DNA of 64,000 bases, taken from the NCBI GenBank assembly GCA_036677805.1, contig JAVBVS010000009.1, positions 62,001-126,000 of the forward strand, in the 5' to 3' direction. Below are positions 42,999-50,859 of this stretch, one piece after another. The number at the start of each line of letters is the position of its first letter. Position 1 is the stretch's first letter. Origin of the DNA: SIG78 sp036677805 (GTDB taxonomy: Bacteria; Verrucomicrobiota; Lentisphaeria; Victivallales; Victivallaceae). The notes beneath the pieces were generated by a model, which saw only the letters and a program-made list of their open reading frames with translations, did not search any database and was not told where the DNA came from. The position numbers and the translations under genes were made by a program.

Positions 42999-43506
42999 GA
43001 GGAGCCTCCGTTACCGTGAAGTGCGAGTCGTATTTCAAGTACAACAAAGCGCGCTCAGAGCAAAAAGCAAGCTGATTATTGATCTTTTGAAAGCGAAGCC
43101 GCTCCAAAGCATCCTCTTTACGCATGACTCCGGCCATAACGTATGCCACTGTTTCGCCGACATTGTCATTGGCGATTTTTCCCGTTACCACATCATAGCC
43201 ATGAGAATGGTTCCGTTCGGAGCGGCAGTCAATGACCAACTCAAGCCAAGCCATGGAAGTGTCAGGAAAGTCTAAAAATGACAGTTCTTGGCGAGCGCCG
43301 GTATCGTCATAATTAAACACCGAAACGACAGCCGCAGCATTCGCATTGCCATTGCGTTTCGCAGCCAGCATCCGGCGCCAAGCCCACCGTTCGGCCTGCT
43401 CTTTGATATCAGTCGTGTAAAATGCAAAGCCGAAATCTCGTCCGACATCACTGCGGATAATCCGAGGCTTTTCAATTGCAATAATTCCGCCGTGATATAT
43501 CTTCAT
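42991..43506 (-). CDS. DUF3990 protein, ADP-ribosyltransferase-like toxin candidate
   Basis: A 171-residue DUF3990 protein. The diagnostic start is KIYHGGIIAIEKPRI, followed by GRDFGFAFYTTDIKEQAERWA. The H-G...F-Y-T-T pattern resembles the NAD-binding His and S/T-T of ADP-ribosyltransferases. Such genes commonly sit between two DUF3791-type genes, as here, and are suspected toxins. The start overlaps the preceding gene by four bases. Intact. Confidence 0.82.
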   Translation of the reverse strand: MKIYHGGIIAIEKPRIIRSDVGRDFGFAFYTTDIKEQAERWAWRRMLAAKRNGNANAAAVVSVFNYDDTGARQELSFLDFPDTSMAWLELVIDCRSERNHSHGYDVVTGKIANDNVGETVAYVMAGVMRKEDALERLRFQKINNQLAFCSERALLYLKYDSHFTVTEAPHD

Positions 43507-43706
43507 TTGTTCAACTCCTTGGCAAGGTATTCGTCAAAGAACTGCATGAGGGCTTCCATTCCCATTCCGTGCAAATCTTCATAATCGGTATTTATCATCT
43601 CCAGTAAACCGCTTTTTCTGAAAAGTTCATAGACTTCCGGACTCGGCTTTTGAATATGCCGACTGTAAAATTCAATGCAGAATGTCTGAAATGATATTTT
43701 GCTCAT
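43503..43706 (-). CDS. DUF3791 protein
   Basis: A 67-residue helical protein. FQTFCIEFYSRHIQKPSPEVYELFRKSGLLEMI, then YEDLHGMGMEALMQFFDEYL, matches the DUF3791 pattern (helix, G-x-L-x-x-I, then LH-x-x-G). It is translated first in the cassette and overlaps the DUF3990 start. A putative antitoxin. Confidence 0.8.
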   Translation of the reverse strand: MSKISFQTFCIEFYSRHIQKPSPEVYELFRKSGLLEMINTDYEDLHGMGMEALMQFFDEYLAKELNK

Positions 43707-43894
43707 TGTGTCACCTGCAAGTCATTGTTATCAAATAGCCACAGAGTTGCTCCAGTGAAGCAACTCTCAATGGCATCCGCTACATTCTGTGCGGCGAATA
43801 TCAGAAATTCTCCAGCGCCGTTTTGTGTCTTATCAGAAATTTTCACAAATTCCCATTGATGTAGAAGATTTATAACATAAGCCACAAAACACAT
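43703..43894 (-). CDS. hypothetical 63-residue protein
   Basis: Starts MCFVAYVINLLHQWEFVKI at 43894, two bases after the stop of the 151-residue gene, and ends overlapping the DUF3791 start by four. Its tail (AAQNVADAIESCFTGATLWLFDNNDLQVTQ) is alpha/beta-like. No family known. It is part of the same minus-strand transcription unit as the toxin-like cassette. Confidence 0.6.
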   Translation of the reverse strand: MCFVAYVINLLHQWEFVKISDKTQNGAGEFLIFAAQNVADAIESCFTGATLWLFDNNDLQVTQ

Positions 43895-43896
43895 AA

Positions 43897-44352
43897 TCAA
43901 TCGTTTCGTTTTATGCGGTAATACTCTAAGACATCCAAAACTGGCGCACATAGCCCCTCCAATATTTCATCGGGAAAAGAGTTATTTGAGACAATATTTT
44001 TTACTAATGCTTTGTGCCTTGGAGCGAGAGCATTGAACTTTGACCACCAGTCTGCCACTAAATTATTTTCATCAGGATAATGATTTTTATACCGTTCCGC
44101 AAGTCGCGAACGCAGAGATGCATCATATCTCCGACGATAAATTATAAATGTCTCAGGCATCCACAGTATTTTGGTGAATTCGTCAATATCTTTTCCAAAT
44201 GCTTCTTCGAAAAATTCTTTTCCTCGCCCTACTTTTCCTTTAGTGGCGTTTAATACAGCCTGAATTGCACGAATGAATTTTCTATTCCAATGTTCTCCTA
44301 TGAAATCGCGATTTTTGAAGAACTGAGGATCATCAATGGGATGAAACTTCAT
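43897..44352 (-). CDS. hypothetical 151-residue protein
   Basis: A basic, helical protein (MKFHPIDDPQFFKNRDFIGEHWNRKF..., IYRRRYDASLRSRLAERYKNHYP). It is visibly AT-richer than its neighbours. I recognise no domain; the pattern of basic helices suggests nucleic-acid or ribosome contact, which is speculative. It starts the transcription unit leading into the DUF3791/DUF3990 genes. Confidence 0.65.
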   Translation of the reverse strand: MKFHPIDDPQFFKNRDFIGEHWNRKFIRAIQAVLNATKGKVGRGKEFFEEAFGKDIDEFTKILWMPETFIIYRRRYDASLRSRLAERYKNHYPDENNLVADWWSKFNALAPRHKALVKNIVSNNSFPDEILEGLCAPVLDVLEYYRIKRND

Positions 44353-44375
44353 AGGGAATGAATATATAGTAATAT

Positions 44376-44579
44376 CTAACTCTTCACGATATAGGGGCGT
44401 TCAGCATGATCCAAGCCATATTTGTGAGCCTTATAGCTCTTCCCGCCAGTTTCTTTGGCTAAAATAGACATAACCTTATCAGACATAATAATGTAAAACC
44501 TCGTCTGTTGTTCGTTGTCTAATAAATAGAATATTTTTTGGGGATATTGCACCTTTTTGTCTTTGAAATGCTGAAGCAA
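44376..44579 (-). CDS. hypothetical 67-residue protein
   Basis: Opens with TTG at 44579, directly on the stop of the HTH gene (TGATTG). It contains FYLLDNEQQTRFYIIMSDKVMSILAKET and ends KYGLDHAERPYIVKS. The alternating hydrophobic strands suggest a small alpha/beta toxin-like protein beside an HTH antitoxin-like one; this is conjecture from size and order. Confidence 0.5.
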   Translation of the reverse strand: MLQHFKDKKVQYPQKIFYLLDNEQQTRFYIIMSDKVMSILAKETGGKSYKAHKYGLDHAERPYIVKS

Positions 44580-44799
44580 TCATTTGGGACTTGCTCCATC
44601 TGTTTTGTCACTTTTGCGTGATGCCCCGCCATCCGCAAGCCATTTTTCAACTTGAGAAATTTTTAACTTCCATTGACGACCAGCTCGCAGGGCTGGCATA
44701 TCTTTGTCGGCAAGCCATGTGTATATGGTATCCTTGCAGAACCCAAGATAATCAGCCAGTTCATTGACTGAAACCCATTTTTCCTTGTCGATTGCCATT
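44580..44799 (-). CDS. excisionase/MerR-type HTH protein
   Basis: A 72-residue winged-helix protein: MAIDKEKWVSVNELADYLGFCKDTIYTWLADKDMPALRAGRQWKLKISQVEKWL is the classic excisionase-family fold. It may regulate excision of the element or act as antitoxin for the 67-residue neighbour. The ATG at 44799 follows GGGGAGCAAACCA; the earlier ATG at 44813 precedes that site and is not used. Confidence 0.8.
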
Positions 44800-44912
44800 G
44801 GTTTGCTCCCCAAAATTGAACGATTGTAAAAATCCTATTCTTAATAACATATCAGCTATTTTTGCAAATTCAAGCCAAAAGAGTTGGGTTTATGCCGAAA
44901 ATGAATAAACAA

Positions 44913-44939
44913 GCCGACTATTTCTGAATCCCGGTCGGC
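44913..44939 (-). terminator. rho-independent terminator of module B
   Basis: Minus strand GCCGAC-CGGGATTCAGAAATA-GTCGGC followed by TTGTTTATTC. The stem and loop are nearly the same as the terminator at 22990-23025 behind the paralogous module. Confidence 0.7.
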
Positions 44940-45044
44940 GCGGGATGGGGAGCGACAGTCGGAGTCTTTGGCTCTGCTTGCGTCCTGCTGGTCTGGCGGG
45001 CGTGTATAATGAAGCTCCTATCCGAGCTTAAAGCGAGTGATGTA

Positions 45045-45437
45045 TCACAAGGTTCCCGCATCTTTCCTGACTTCGATGCGAACCCAATCCGACTCGTGGT
45101 AGAGGCCGTAGACCGACCAGCGTCCCTCGTCATACAGATAGAGGTGGTCGGCAGACTTTTTCCCCTTGCCAGTTCGCTGATATTCATCGACGCTGGCGAA
45201 CCGTTTTGCCGGACACATCGGCTCGTGCCTGTCGCGGTGGTAGGCAACGCAGTCGGCCAGTTCTTCGGCCAGTTGCGACAGTTCGCCGAGGGCAAGCAGA
45301 GCTTCAACCTTGGCGGCATTTGTGTACCAACCGCCGAGAAATACGCCAGCTCCGGCAACGTAGCCGTCATAATTGCACCTAATGGCTTTGACCGAACCGT
45401 CCGCCATTTTCATTCCGATTGCGCAGGGTGTGCCCAT
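45045..45437 (-). CDS. phage/plasmid-type hypothetical protein, paralogue 2
   Basis: A 130-residue paralogue of the proteins at 23157-23534 and 37066-37518. It starts MGTPCAIGMKMADGSVKAIRCNYDGYVAG, contains VAYHRDRHEP, and ends with HLYLYDEGRWSVYG. The H-H-D of the others is C-N-Y-D here, so the first motif is degenerate while YHRD is kept. It lies three bases after the stop of the preceding small gene. Function unknown. Confidence 0.8.
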   Translation of the reverse strand: MGTPCAIGMKMADGSVKAIRCNYDGYVAGAGVFLGGWYTNAAKVEALLALGELSQLAEELADCVAYHRDRHEPMCPAKRFASVDEYQRTGKGKKSADHLYLYDEGRWSVYGLYHESDWVRIEVRKDAGTL

Positions 45438-45440
45438 GAT

Positions 45441-45671
45441 TCAACGCTCATCATTCGTGTCGGCTTGCAGTGCTTTGATTTCACCTTCCATCATGGGGAT
45501 CTGCACGATGTGGCGGGCAATGCTTTCGGCGATTTCCGCAGCGAACTGAATGTCGCCCGGTCTGCCGCTAGCGATTAGTTCTTTGATAATATCGGCATCG
45601 CTTGCGGCGACTTTTTTGAAGGTGTCGATTTTTTGTTCGAGGTCTGTGATTTTCGTTTTTGCGTTGTTCAT
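45441..45671 (-). CDS. small coiled-coil hypothetical protein, module B
   Basis: A 76-residue protein (MNNAKTKITDLEQKIDTFKK start) with a leading coiled coil and a second helix (AAEIAESIARHIVQIPMMEGEIKAL). GGAGAAGAAG precedes the ATG at 45671. It occupies the same place in module B as the 79-residue gene does in module A. Confidence 0.65.
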   Translation of the reverse strand: MNNAKTKITDLEQKIDTFKKVAASDADIIKELIASGRPGDIQFAAEIAESIARHIVQIPMMEGEIKALQADTNDER

Positions 45672-45827
45672 CTTCTTCTCCATCAAGTTGTTGCATTGTC
45701 ATTGGTTACTGTGCATACAACGCCATTGCTATGCTCTAATAGCCAATGCTTTATGCTCAAAGAGAGAAGTTTAATTATCGCGGAATGAATCGAATTAGAC
45801 TTGCTTTCCGCGATACCGCCAATATGG

Positions 45828-46034
45828 CTATTCCACCTCGACATATTCCGAAATGCGGCAGAGCGCCTCTTCGTAAGAATGGCTGGCGAACACCGCCTTG
45901 GTCATCGGTTCAAGCAAATCCGCCCGGCCGCCTTTGCTGAGCGCGTTCCTCGCAATGGCCAGAAGATTGTAGATGTTCCCATTCTCGCCGACAAGACGGC
46001 AACGGATGCCGGATTGCTTTTCCTGCTCTGTCAT
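45828..46034 (-). CDS. small hypothetical protein, module B
   Basis: A 68-residue acidic protein (MTEQEKQSGIRCRLVGENGNIYNLLAIARNAL...). The RCRLVGENGNIYNL(L)AIA pattern is widespread in phage and plasmid small proteins, in my recollection. The start overlaps the preceding zinc-binding gene by four bases (ATGA). There is no counterpart in module A. Confidence 0.7.
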   Translation of the reverse strand: MTEQEKQSGIRCRLVGENGNIYNLLAIARNALSKGGRADLLEPMTKAVFASHSYEEALCRISEYVEVE

Positions 46035-46267
46035 TTTACCCTCCCGTCTTTGCCCGGCCAGCCGATGCCCGGAAAGTTATGGTCTCCGTGCCTGACGGCT
46101 TCCATTTCGGCATCGGCGGCTTTTCGGTAATCGGGATGCTGCTGTTCCTCCGCCGTGCATGCCGGACAGAGACAGTCAGTGTTAAACCGTGACATTTGCC
46201 GTGATTTTCCGTCGAGGGAGCAGTGGCATCTGTCGCAAAATTTCGTGGTGAAGAAGTGATCGGGCAT
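46031..46267 (-). CDS. four-cysteine zinc-binding small protein, module B copy
   Basis: A 78-residue protein with CDRCHCS and CLCPAC and the conserved NFPGIGWP tail; it is near-identical in layout to 24219-24455. The ATG at 46267 has AAGGA seven bases upstream. It is coupled to the next gene. Confidence 0.78.
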   Translation of the reverse strand: MPDHFFTTKFCDRCHCSLDGKSRQMSRFNTDCLCPACTAEEQQHPDYRKAADAEMEAVRHGDHNFPGIGWPGKDGRVK

Positions 46268-46269
46268 TT

Positions 46270-46644
46270 TCAAATCCTTTCGTTGGGGAGTGGTATGAAG
46301 GTGAATTTAGGTTTCGGCACGTCCGCCGGATTGACCCATTCGACGATTTTCTCGAAGCTGGCGATACCCTCGTGCAACTTTCCGAAGCGGTTGGCATCGC
46401 CGCCAAGTACAATTGCTGTTCCGGCGATGACCAGGTCATCGTTGCCGAAGAAGGTGAACGCGCCGGTGATCGGCTTCAGCTTTGCTTCTTCGTCGCAGAC
46501 CATGATGATTTCACGATCCAGTTCGATGAGCTGGACGAGGTCGCATCCGATGATGTCGTACAACCCCTGCAGGGATTTGTTGGGATTCGGCACATCGATT
46601 TCTTCGATGGTGCGGTCGGTCGGATTGATTTTGATTCCGCGCAT
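46270..46644 (-). CDS. DUF3846-like protein
   Basis: A 124-residue protein resembling DUF3846. It opens RGIKINPTDRTIEEIDV, has a YDIIGCDLVQLIEL strand-turn and IMVCDEEAKLKPI, then NDDLVIAGTAIVLGGDAN. These proteins are frequent in phages and conjugative elements. AGGAGCAAATC precedes the ATG. The truncated copy at 24458-24645 matches its C-terminal half. Confidence 0.78.
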   Translation of the reverse strand: MRGIKINPTDRTIEEIDVPNPNKSLQGLYDIIGCDLVQLIELDREIIMVCDEEAKLKPITGAFTFFGNDDLVIAGTAIVLGGDANRFGKLHEGIASFEKIVEWVNPADVPKPKFTFIPLPNERI

Positions 46645-46656
46645 GATTTGCTCCTG

Positions 46657-46872
46657 TCAATAATTTTTCTTTTGCTGACGTGTATTGGCGATGAACGTTT
46701 TATTCGATCCCTTGAGCGTGATTTTTCCGGCAGGCTCCCAATCGCCGTTGCTCCATACTTTCGTGATGAAGCCTTGTGCATTGTGTTCACGCATTGCCTG
46801 CTTTGCCGCCGACAGAGAATGGAAAACCTCGCGGTAATCGGTCTCATCATTGATCACGGTATATATTCTCAT
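46657..46872 (-). CDS. small hypothetical protein, module B
   Basis: A 71-residue basic alpha/beta protein (MRIYTVINDETDYREVFHSLSAAKQAMREH..., KVWSNGDWEPAGKITLKGSNKTF). Twelve bases precede the DUF3846-like gene. No family recognised. Confidence 0.65.
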   Translation of the reverse strand: MRIYTVINDETDYREVFHSLSAAKQAMREHNAQGFITKVWSNGDWEPAGKITLKGSNKTFIANTRQQKKNY

Positions 46873-46923
46873 CTCTTGCTCCGGGTTGTGCCGGAGGCTT
46901 GCGCCTCCGGCGTAGGTTGGCGG

Positions 46924-47121
46924 TTATTTGCAGTCCCGTGCGTATTTCAGCGCATTCTCGATTCGGATGAGCCGTGCGCGTTCGCTTGTCATCCGCGAGG
47001 TGTAGCCTTGGCGGTCATCGGCGGTCTGCTGCATCCACTGGTCGATGTCGATCAGCATTTCATTGATTTGCTTCTGGATGTCCATGCGTTTCCAGTCCGG
47101 CTGTGCTTCGAGGGTTGTCAT
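46924..47121 (-). CDS. small helical hypothetical protein, first gene of module B
   Basis: A 65-residue helical protein (MTTLEAQPDWKRMDIQKQINEML...RLIRIENALKYARDCK). The ATG at 47121 has GGAG eight bases upstream. It is the first gene of the minus-strand module B, so its promoter lies in the repeat-rich region to the right. Confidence 0.65.
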   Translation of the reverse strand: MTTLEAQPDWKRMDIQKQINEMLIDIDQWMQQTADDRQGYTSRMTSERARLIRIENALKYARDCK

Positions 47122-47977
47122 TTTGCGTATCTCCTTATGGTTGTTTGGTTTGAGCATACAATGCCATGCCTTTTTGTTATATCCACTTGATAATCAAGAT
47201 ATATCGAAGATAAAGCAGAGAAAGAACGGAGACATGCAAGATTTCATGAAAAAAGTTCGAAAAAGGCGTAACAAACGCAAAATTCGATTTGATATACCCG
47301 ATGCGAGGTTTGACTGAATGGTCGGAAAAAATGAAAAAACTTCTGAAAAATTCATTCTTTAGGTTCCACCCCACGAAAAAATCTGAATAGGAATGGTGGA
47401 GGACATTGTTGTCGAGAGAGCTTTTTGAGAGCAATGGACAAAAAAATAACTTTTCTTTGTGGAAAGAGTGCTTTTCAGGTTCCACCCCCATGCCATTTTG
47501 GTGAATAAGGGAGTGGAGTGATGTGCAATCTTTTGCTTTTCTTCGATGATTGCGACGGATTTTCGGATTTTTGGCAAAGAAAATAGGATAGACAGGAGGC
47601 GTGACGGGTAAGCAATAGAAAGTTTTTTTGAAAAAAGTACCAAAAAAGTGTTACACTCGCATTTTTTTTGCAGATATGCCCTGTGTGGACATCGTTCGCT
47701 AAAACCGGATAAAACCGCAGGGAACGAAAAAATGCGATTTTTCTTTGAGATATACCGCACACTTTTAAATTTTCGGCAAAGAAACTGGATAGGAATACCG
47801 CCGTGCATAATGGTAATGACAAGGAGATTTAGGACATGACATAGCGTAACACGAGAACGAACCCGTCCGGCTGAGACGGTATAAATCAGCCACACTCAAC
47901 AACTTTATACTTGCGCAGTTTCACACGGGACTGTTGCTGCGTAATCTTTTTGTCCCGAAATCAGCGTGGAGAAGGCA
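47122..47977. other. 856-base non-coding region with repeats ahead of the primase; candidate origin
   Basis: It contains two related blocks beginning AGGTTCCACCCC at about 47361 and 47473; each can pair TCCACC with a downstream GGTGGA or GGGAGTGG-type run. It also has two copies of GGCAAAGAAA followed by a GGATAG core at about 47572 and 47775. AT-rich stretches lie between. A 27-codon basic frame at 47234-47317 (MQDFMKKVRKRRNKRK start) has a poorly spaced ribosome site and is doubtful. Promoters for the divergent genes must also be here, but none stands out. Confidence 0.5.
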
Positions 47978-50317
47978 ATGAACACATGTGCTTCTGTAAC
48001 GATTGCCGTTGGCGATAAAAGATTCGCTAGGCATAATGCTCACTCACGAACCACTCATGAAAAGGAATGTTCTTTGAAAAAGCAGTCTGGAATTATCTCG
48101 AATGATAACCCGTTGACAAATGCACTCGTTGACGGAAATGCCGCGTTGGCAGAAATCAATCTCTGGATCGATGAGGATTTGGCAAAATCCGGTTTGACGC
48201 GGAACGATATTGAACTCGTTCCGTTTGAACCACAATCGCAAAATGGCAACGCAAAAAACAACGGAGGCTACGGCATCATCTATCGCGACGGCGACGGCGG
48301 AGAAATGCATGGGATGAATGGTCATCCGTTTGCCCGTGTGCGTTACCGTCCGCCGTTGCCGGAAAGCAAAGGCGTGAAAATGAAATATGGAACGGAACAT
48401 GGCGCAGGGATTCGCTGCTTCTTTCCTCATGGCGTTTATGACTTTTATCAAGATAATCCAGACGTTCCGCTGTACTTAACTGAAGGAGAAAAGAAAGCAG
48501 CCAAGGCGAGCAAGGAAGGTTTTCCTGTCATTGGACTGGCGGGAATTTGGGGCTGGCTTGCCTCAAGTCAGGAGCGCAATGGCGTTTCGGGAAAATACAA
48601 GATCAATCCCGATCTGATTCCGTTTCTCCATGCCGGACGTGATGTTGTCATTATCTATGACAGCGATTCCAGGGATACACGGAACAAGGCGAAGGGATTT
48701 GATTCCAACACGCTGCATCTGGCATGTCAACTGCTGGAATATAATTGCAATCTCTACCGCGTCGATGTGCCAGCCGATTCCGATGAAAAATGCGGATTGG
48801 ACGATTATCTGATTCGGCATTCTGCGGATGACTTCCGGCAGCATGTCGACGAAACAAAACGTCTGATCCCGAAAGAGGACGCGCTGGCGGTTCTTGATCC
48901 ATACAAAGAGGTCACAAAACAGGAAGGCGAACCGTTTCTTATCAAATGGACACAGTCCAATGAGGTCAGCAAGGTCACGTTGACTCAAGGCTGGAACGCA
49001 CGTTTTTTGCTGGAAAATCATCGCATTCTTTTTGAACCTTACGAAGGGCAGTTCTACCTGTACAACGAGGAGAACGGTCTCTGGGAGACAAAAACCGAAG
49101 ATTGGCTGAAAACGCTGTTGGGCAATGAGCTGGGTGAATACTGGCGCAAGTATCACTCCTCGGAGGCACAATATCTGCTGCCATGCCGGAGCGACAGGAT
49201 CCTCAGGGATTCCATCAATCGACTCAAAGGGATCGCGGAACGCCTCAATGCGTTTGTTGTCAATGACGCAAAGCCGCCGGTGGTGCATCTCAAAGAAGGC
49301 ATGCTGGATCTTCGCACGCTGGAGCTGAATGAGTTTTCTCCGGAATATTATTCCCGCAACAAAATCCCGGTTTCGTTTGACGAAAACGCCGACTGCCCGC
49401 GATTTCTAAACGAACTCCTCGCTCCCGCACTCAATAACGATGCCATATCTGTATTGAAAAAATACTTTGGGATGTGTATCCTTGGCTACAACTATTCCCA
49501 GCAGTTCCTTCTATTGGAGGGAACGCCGGGTGGCGGTAAAGGCACACTGACAAGCATTCTGCGGCGCATCGTCGGAGACATGAATGTGGCGGAGGTCAGA
49601 ACGAGTCTTTTGAATGAGCGTTTTGAAATGGCGGCATTCTGCGGTAAAACCCTGCTTGTCGGCAGTGACGTGCCTGGGAATTTTCTTCAGCGTTCCGGTG
49701 CGGAGGCGTTAAAAAAACTCACTGGCCACGATCTGATCGAAGCTGAATTCAAAGGTGCGAATCGTCGTGCGACAATCCATGGCGTGTTCAATGCGGTCAT
49801 CACCTCAAATAACCGGCTTCGCGTCCGGCTTGACGGTGACGAGGAAGCATGGCGTCGGCGCTTGATATTGGTACGGTTCACTAATCCACCGGTTGAAAAG
49901 CTGGTGGTCGATTTTGCCGGACTTCTGCTGAAAGAGGAAGGTTCTGGTATTCTCAACTGGATGATCCAAGGCGCGGTCGAAGCATTGGCTGACTTCCGGG
50001 AACGCGGTAAGATCATCGTGCCGACTTCGATTCAAGCCAATGCGGATGAATTGTTGTTCGAATCCAATTCGCTCAATAACTTTTTGGACGAAAGGGTGAC
50101 GGCGGCACCGGGACGAGATGTTACCACCAATGAATTGCAGAGCGCATATATTTCATACTGCAACACACTGGGCATTCCGTCCATGGGCGTGCGCGAAGTT
50201 GCAACCAGACTTGTCACATTGATGAAGGATAAGTTCGGGGCGGCACATTCCAATATGGTCGTTCGCGGAGCATGTACGGTTCGCGGCTATCGGAATGTAG
50301 AATTGCTCAACAGTTAA
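47978..50317 (+). CDS. P4-type primase/SF3 helicase (DUF3854 + phage/plasmid primase)
   Basis: A 779-residue replication protein. Residues about 90-290 are a DUF3854/Toprim-like domain (LYLTEGEKKAAKASKEG, VVIIYDSDS, CGLDDYLI). From about 330 the D5-type N-terminal segment leads to an SF3 helicase with Walker A LLLEGTPGGGKGTLTSIL (about residue 510), GSDVPGNF, and a sensor VITSNNRLRV. It unwinds and primes an autonomously replicating element. The ATG at 47978 follows GGAGAAGGCA. It is single and intact, and faces away from module B across the repeat-rich region. Confidence 0.92.
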   Translation: MNTCASVTIAVGDKRFARHNAHSRTTHEKECSLKKQSGIISNDNPLTNALVDGNAALAEINLWIDEDLAKSGLTRNDIELVPFEPQSQNGNAKNNGGYGIIYRDGDGGEMHGMNGHPFARVRYRPPLPESKGVKMKYGTEHGAGIRCFFPHGVYDFYQDNPDVPLYLTEGEKKAAKASKEGFPVIGLAGIWGWLASSQERNGVSGKYKINPDLIPFLHAGRDVVIIYDSDSRDTRNKAKGFDSNTLHLACQLLEYNCNLYRVDVPADSDEKCGLDDYLIRHSADDFRQHVDETKRLIPKEDALAVLDPYKEVTKQEGEPFLIKWTQSNEVSKVTLTQGWNARFLLENHRILFEPYEGQFYLYNEENGLWETKTEDWLKTLLGNELGEYWRKYHSSEAQYLLPCRSDRILRDSINRLKGIAERLNAFVVNDAKPPVVHLKEGMLDLRTLELNEFSPEYYSRNKIPVSFDENADCPRFLNELLAPALNNDAISVLKKYFGMCILGYNYSQQFLLLEGTPGGGKGTLTSILRRIVGDMNVAEVRTSLLNERFEMAAFCGKTLLVGSDVPGNFLQRSGAEALKKLTGHDLIEAEFKGANRRATIHGVFNAVITSNNRLRVRLDGDEEAWRRRLILVRFTNPPVEKLVVDFAGLLLKEEGSGILNWMIQGAVEALADFRERGKIIVPTSIQANADELLFESNSLNNFLDERVTAAPGRDVTTNELQSAYISYCNTLGIPSMGVREVATRLVTLMKDKFGAAHSNMVVRGACTVRGYRNVELLNS

Positions 50318-50325
50318 AAAAAAGG

Positions 50326-50439
50326 AGACGACGGATAAGACGGATGTTTTAAACTCATTATATCACGCGAGGATAATATTAGATAAAATATATTATTAGA
50401 TATATAAAGAGTTTTAGTTCAGCGTCGTATCCGTCGTCT
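50326..50439. repeat. 12-bp inverted repeat flanking 90 bp of AT-rich DNA
   Basis: AGACGACGGATA (50326-50337) and TATCCGTCGTCT (50428-50439) are exact reverse complements. Between them is very AT-rich DNA with ATTAGATA twice. It follows the primase-helicase gene directly. It could be an unwinding element of an origin, a recombination site, or a long-range stem. Confidence 0.6.
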
Positions 50440-50452
50440 AAACGGAGAAAGT

Positions 50453-50833
50453 ATGATTAGACGAATCAAATTCATCAAGGGATTGTTCAGAATCCATCGC
50501 CATGAACCGCATTCAAACATTGTGACTGTTGCCGAGGACAAGCTGGTGGTGGCAAATGTGCCGGATAACTTCGTTCCCGTCGCGATTGCGACACCACTAA
50601 CTATCCCTCCTCATCGTCAGCCAAGCAAGGATGAGCCGCTGGCATTCTGTGCCGACTGTCACGAATGGACGCCTATGAAATGGCATCCCAAAGCAGATCG
50701 CGGAAAATCAGCCGAGACATGGTTTCAATGCGAGTACTGCGGAGGACGCGATTTGACATTACGGTATTTGTCCATGGCCGAAGCCGTCAGGCGCAATGCA
50801 AGTTCGGAAAATAGAACCACCGCTTGTATGTAA
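50453..50833 (+). CDS. zinc-ribbon hypothetical protein
   Basis: A 126-residue protein. The C-terminal half has CADCHEWTPM and FQCEYCGGRDLTLRY, a C-x2-C...C-x2-C zinc ribbon. The N-terminus is basic (MIRRIKFIKGLFRIHRH). GGAGAAAGT precedes the ATG. It lies between the primase and the methyltransferase on the same strand. Probably nucleic-acid binding. Confidence 0.7.
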   Translation: MIRRIKFIKGLFRIHRHEPHSNIVTVAEDKLVVANVPDNFVPVAIATPLTIPPHRQPSKDEPLAFCADCHEWTPMKWHPKADRGKSAETWFQCEYCGGRDLTLRYLSMAEAVRRNASSENRTTACM

Positions 50834-50859
50834 TTAACCAAGAGGAGCATTGTTTGTTT

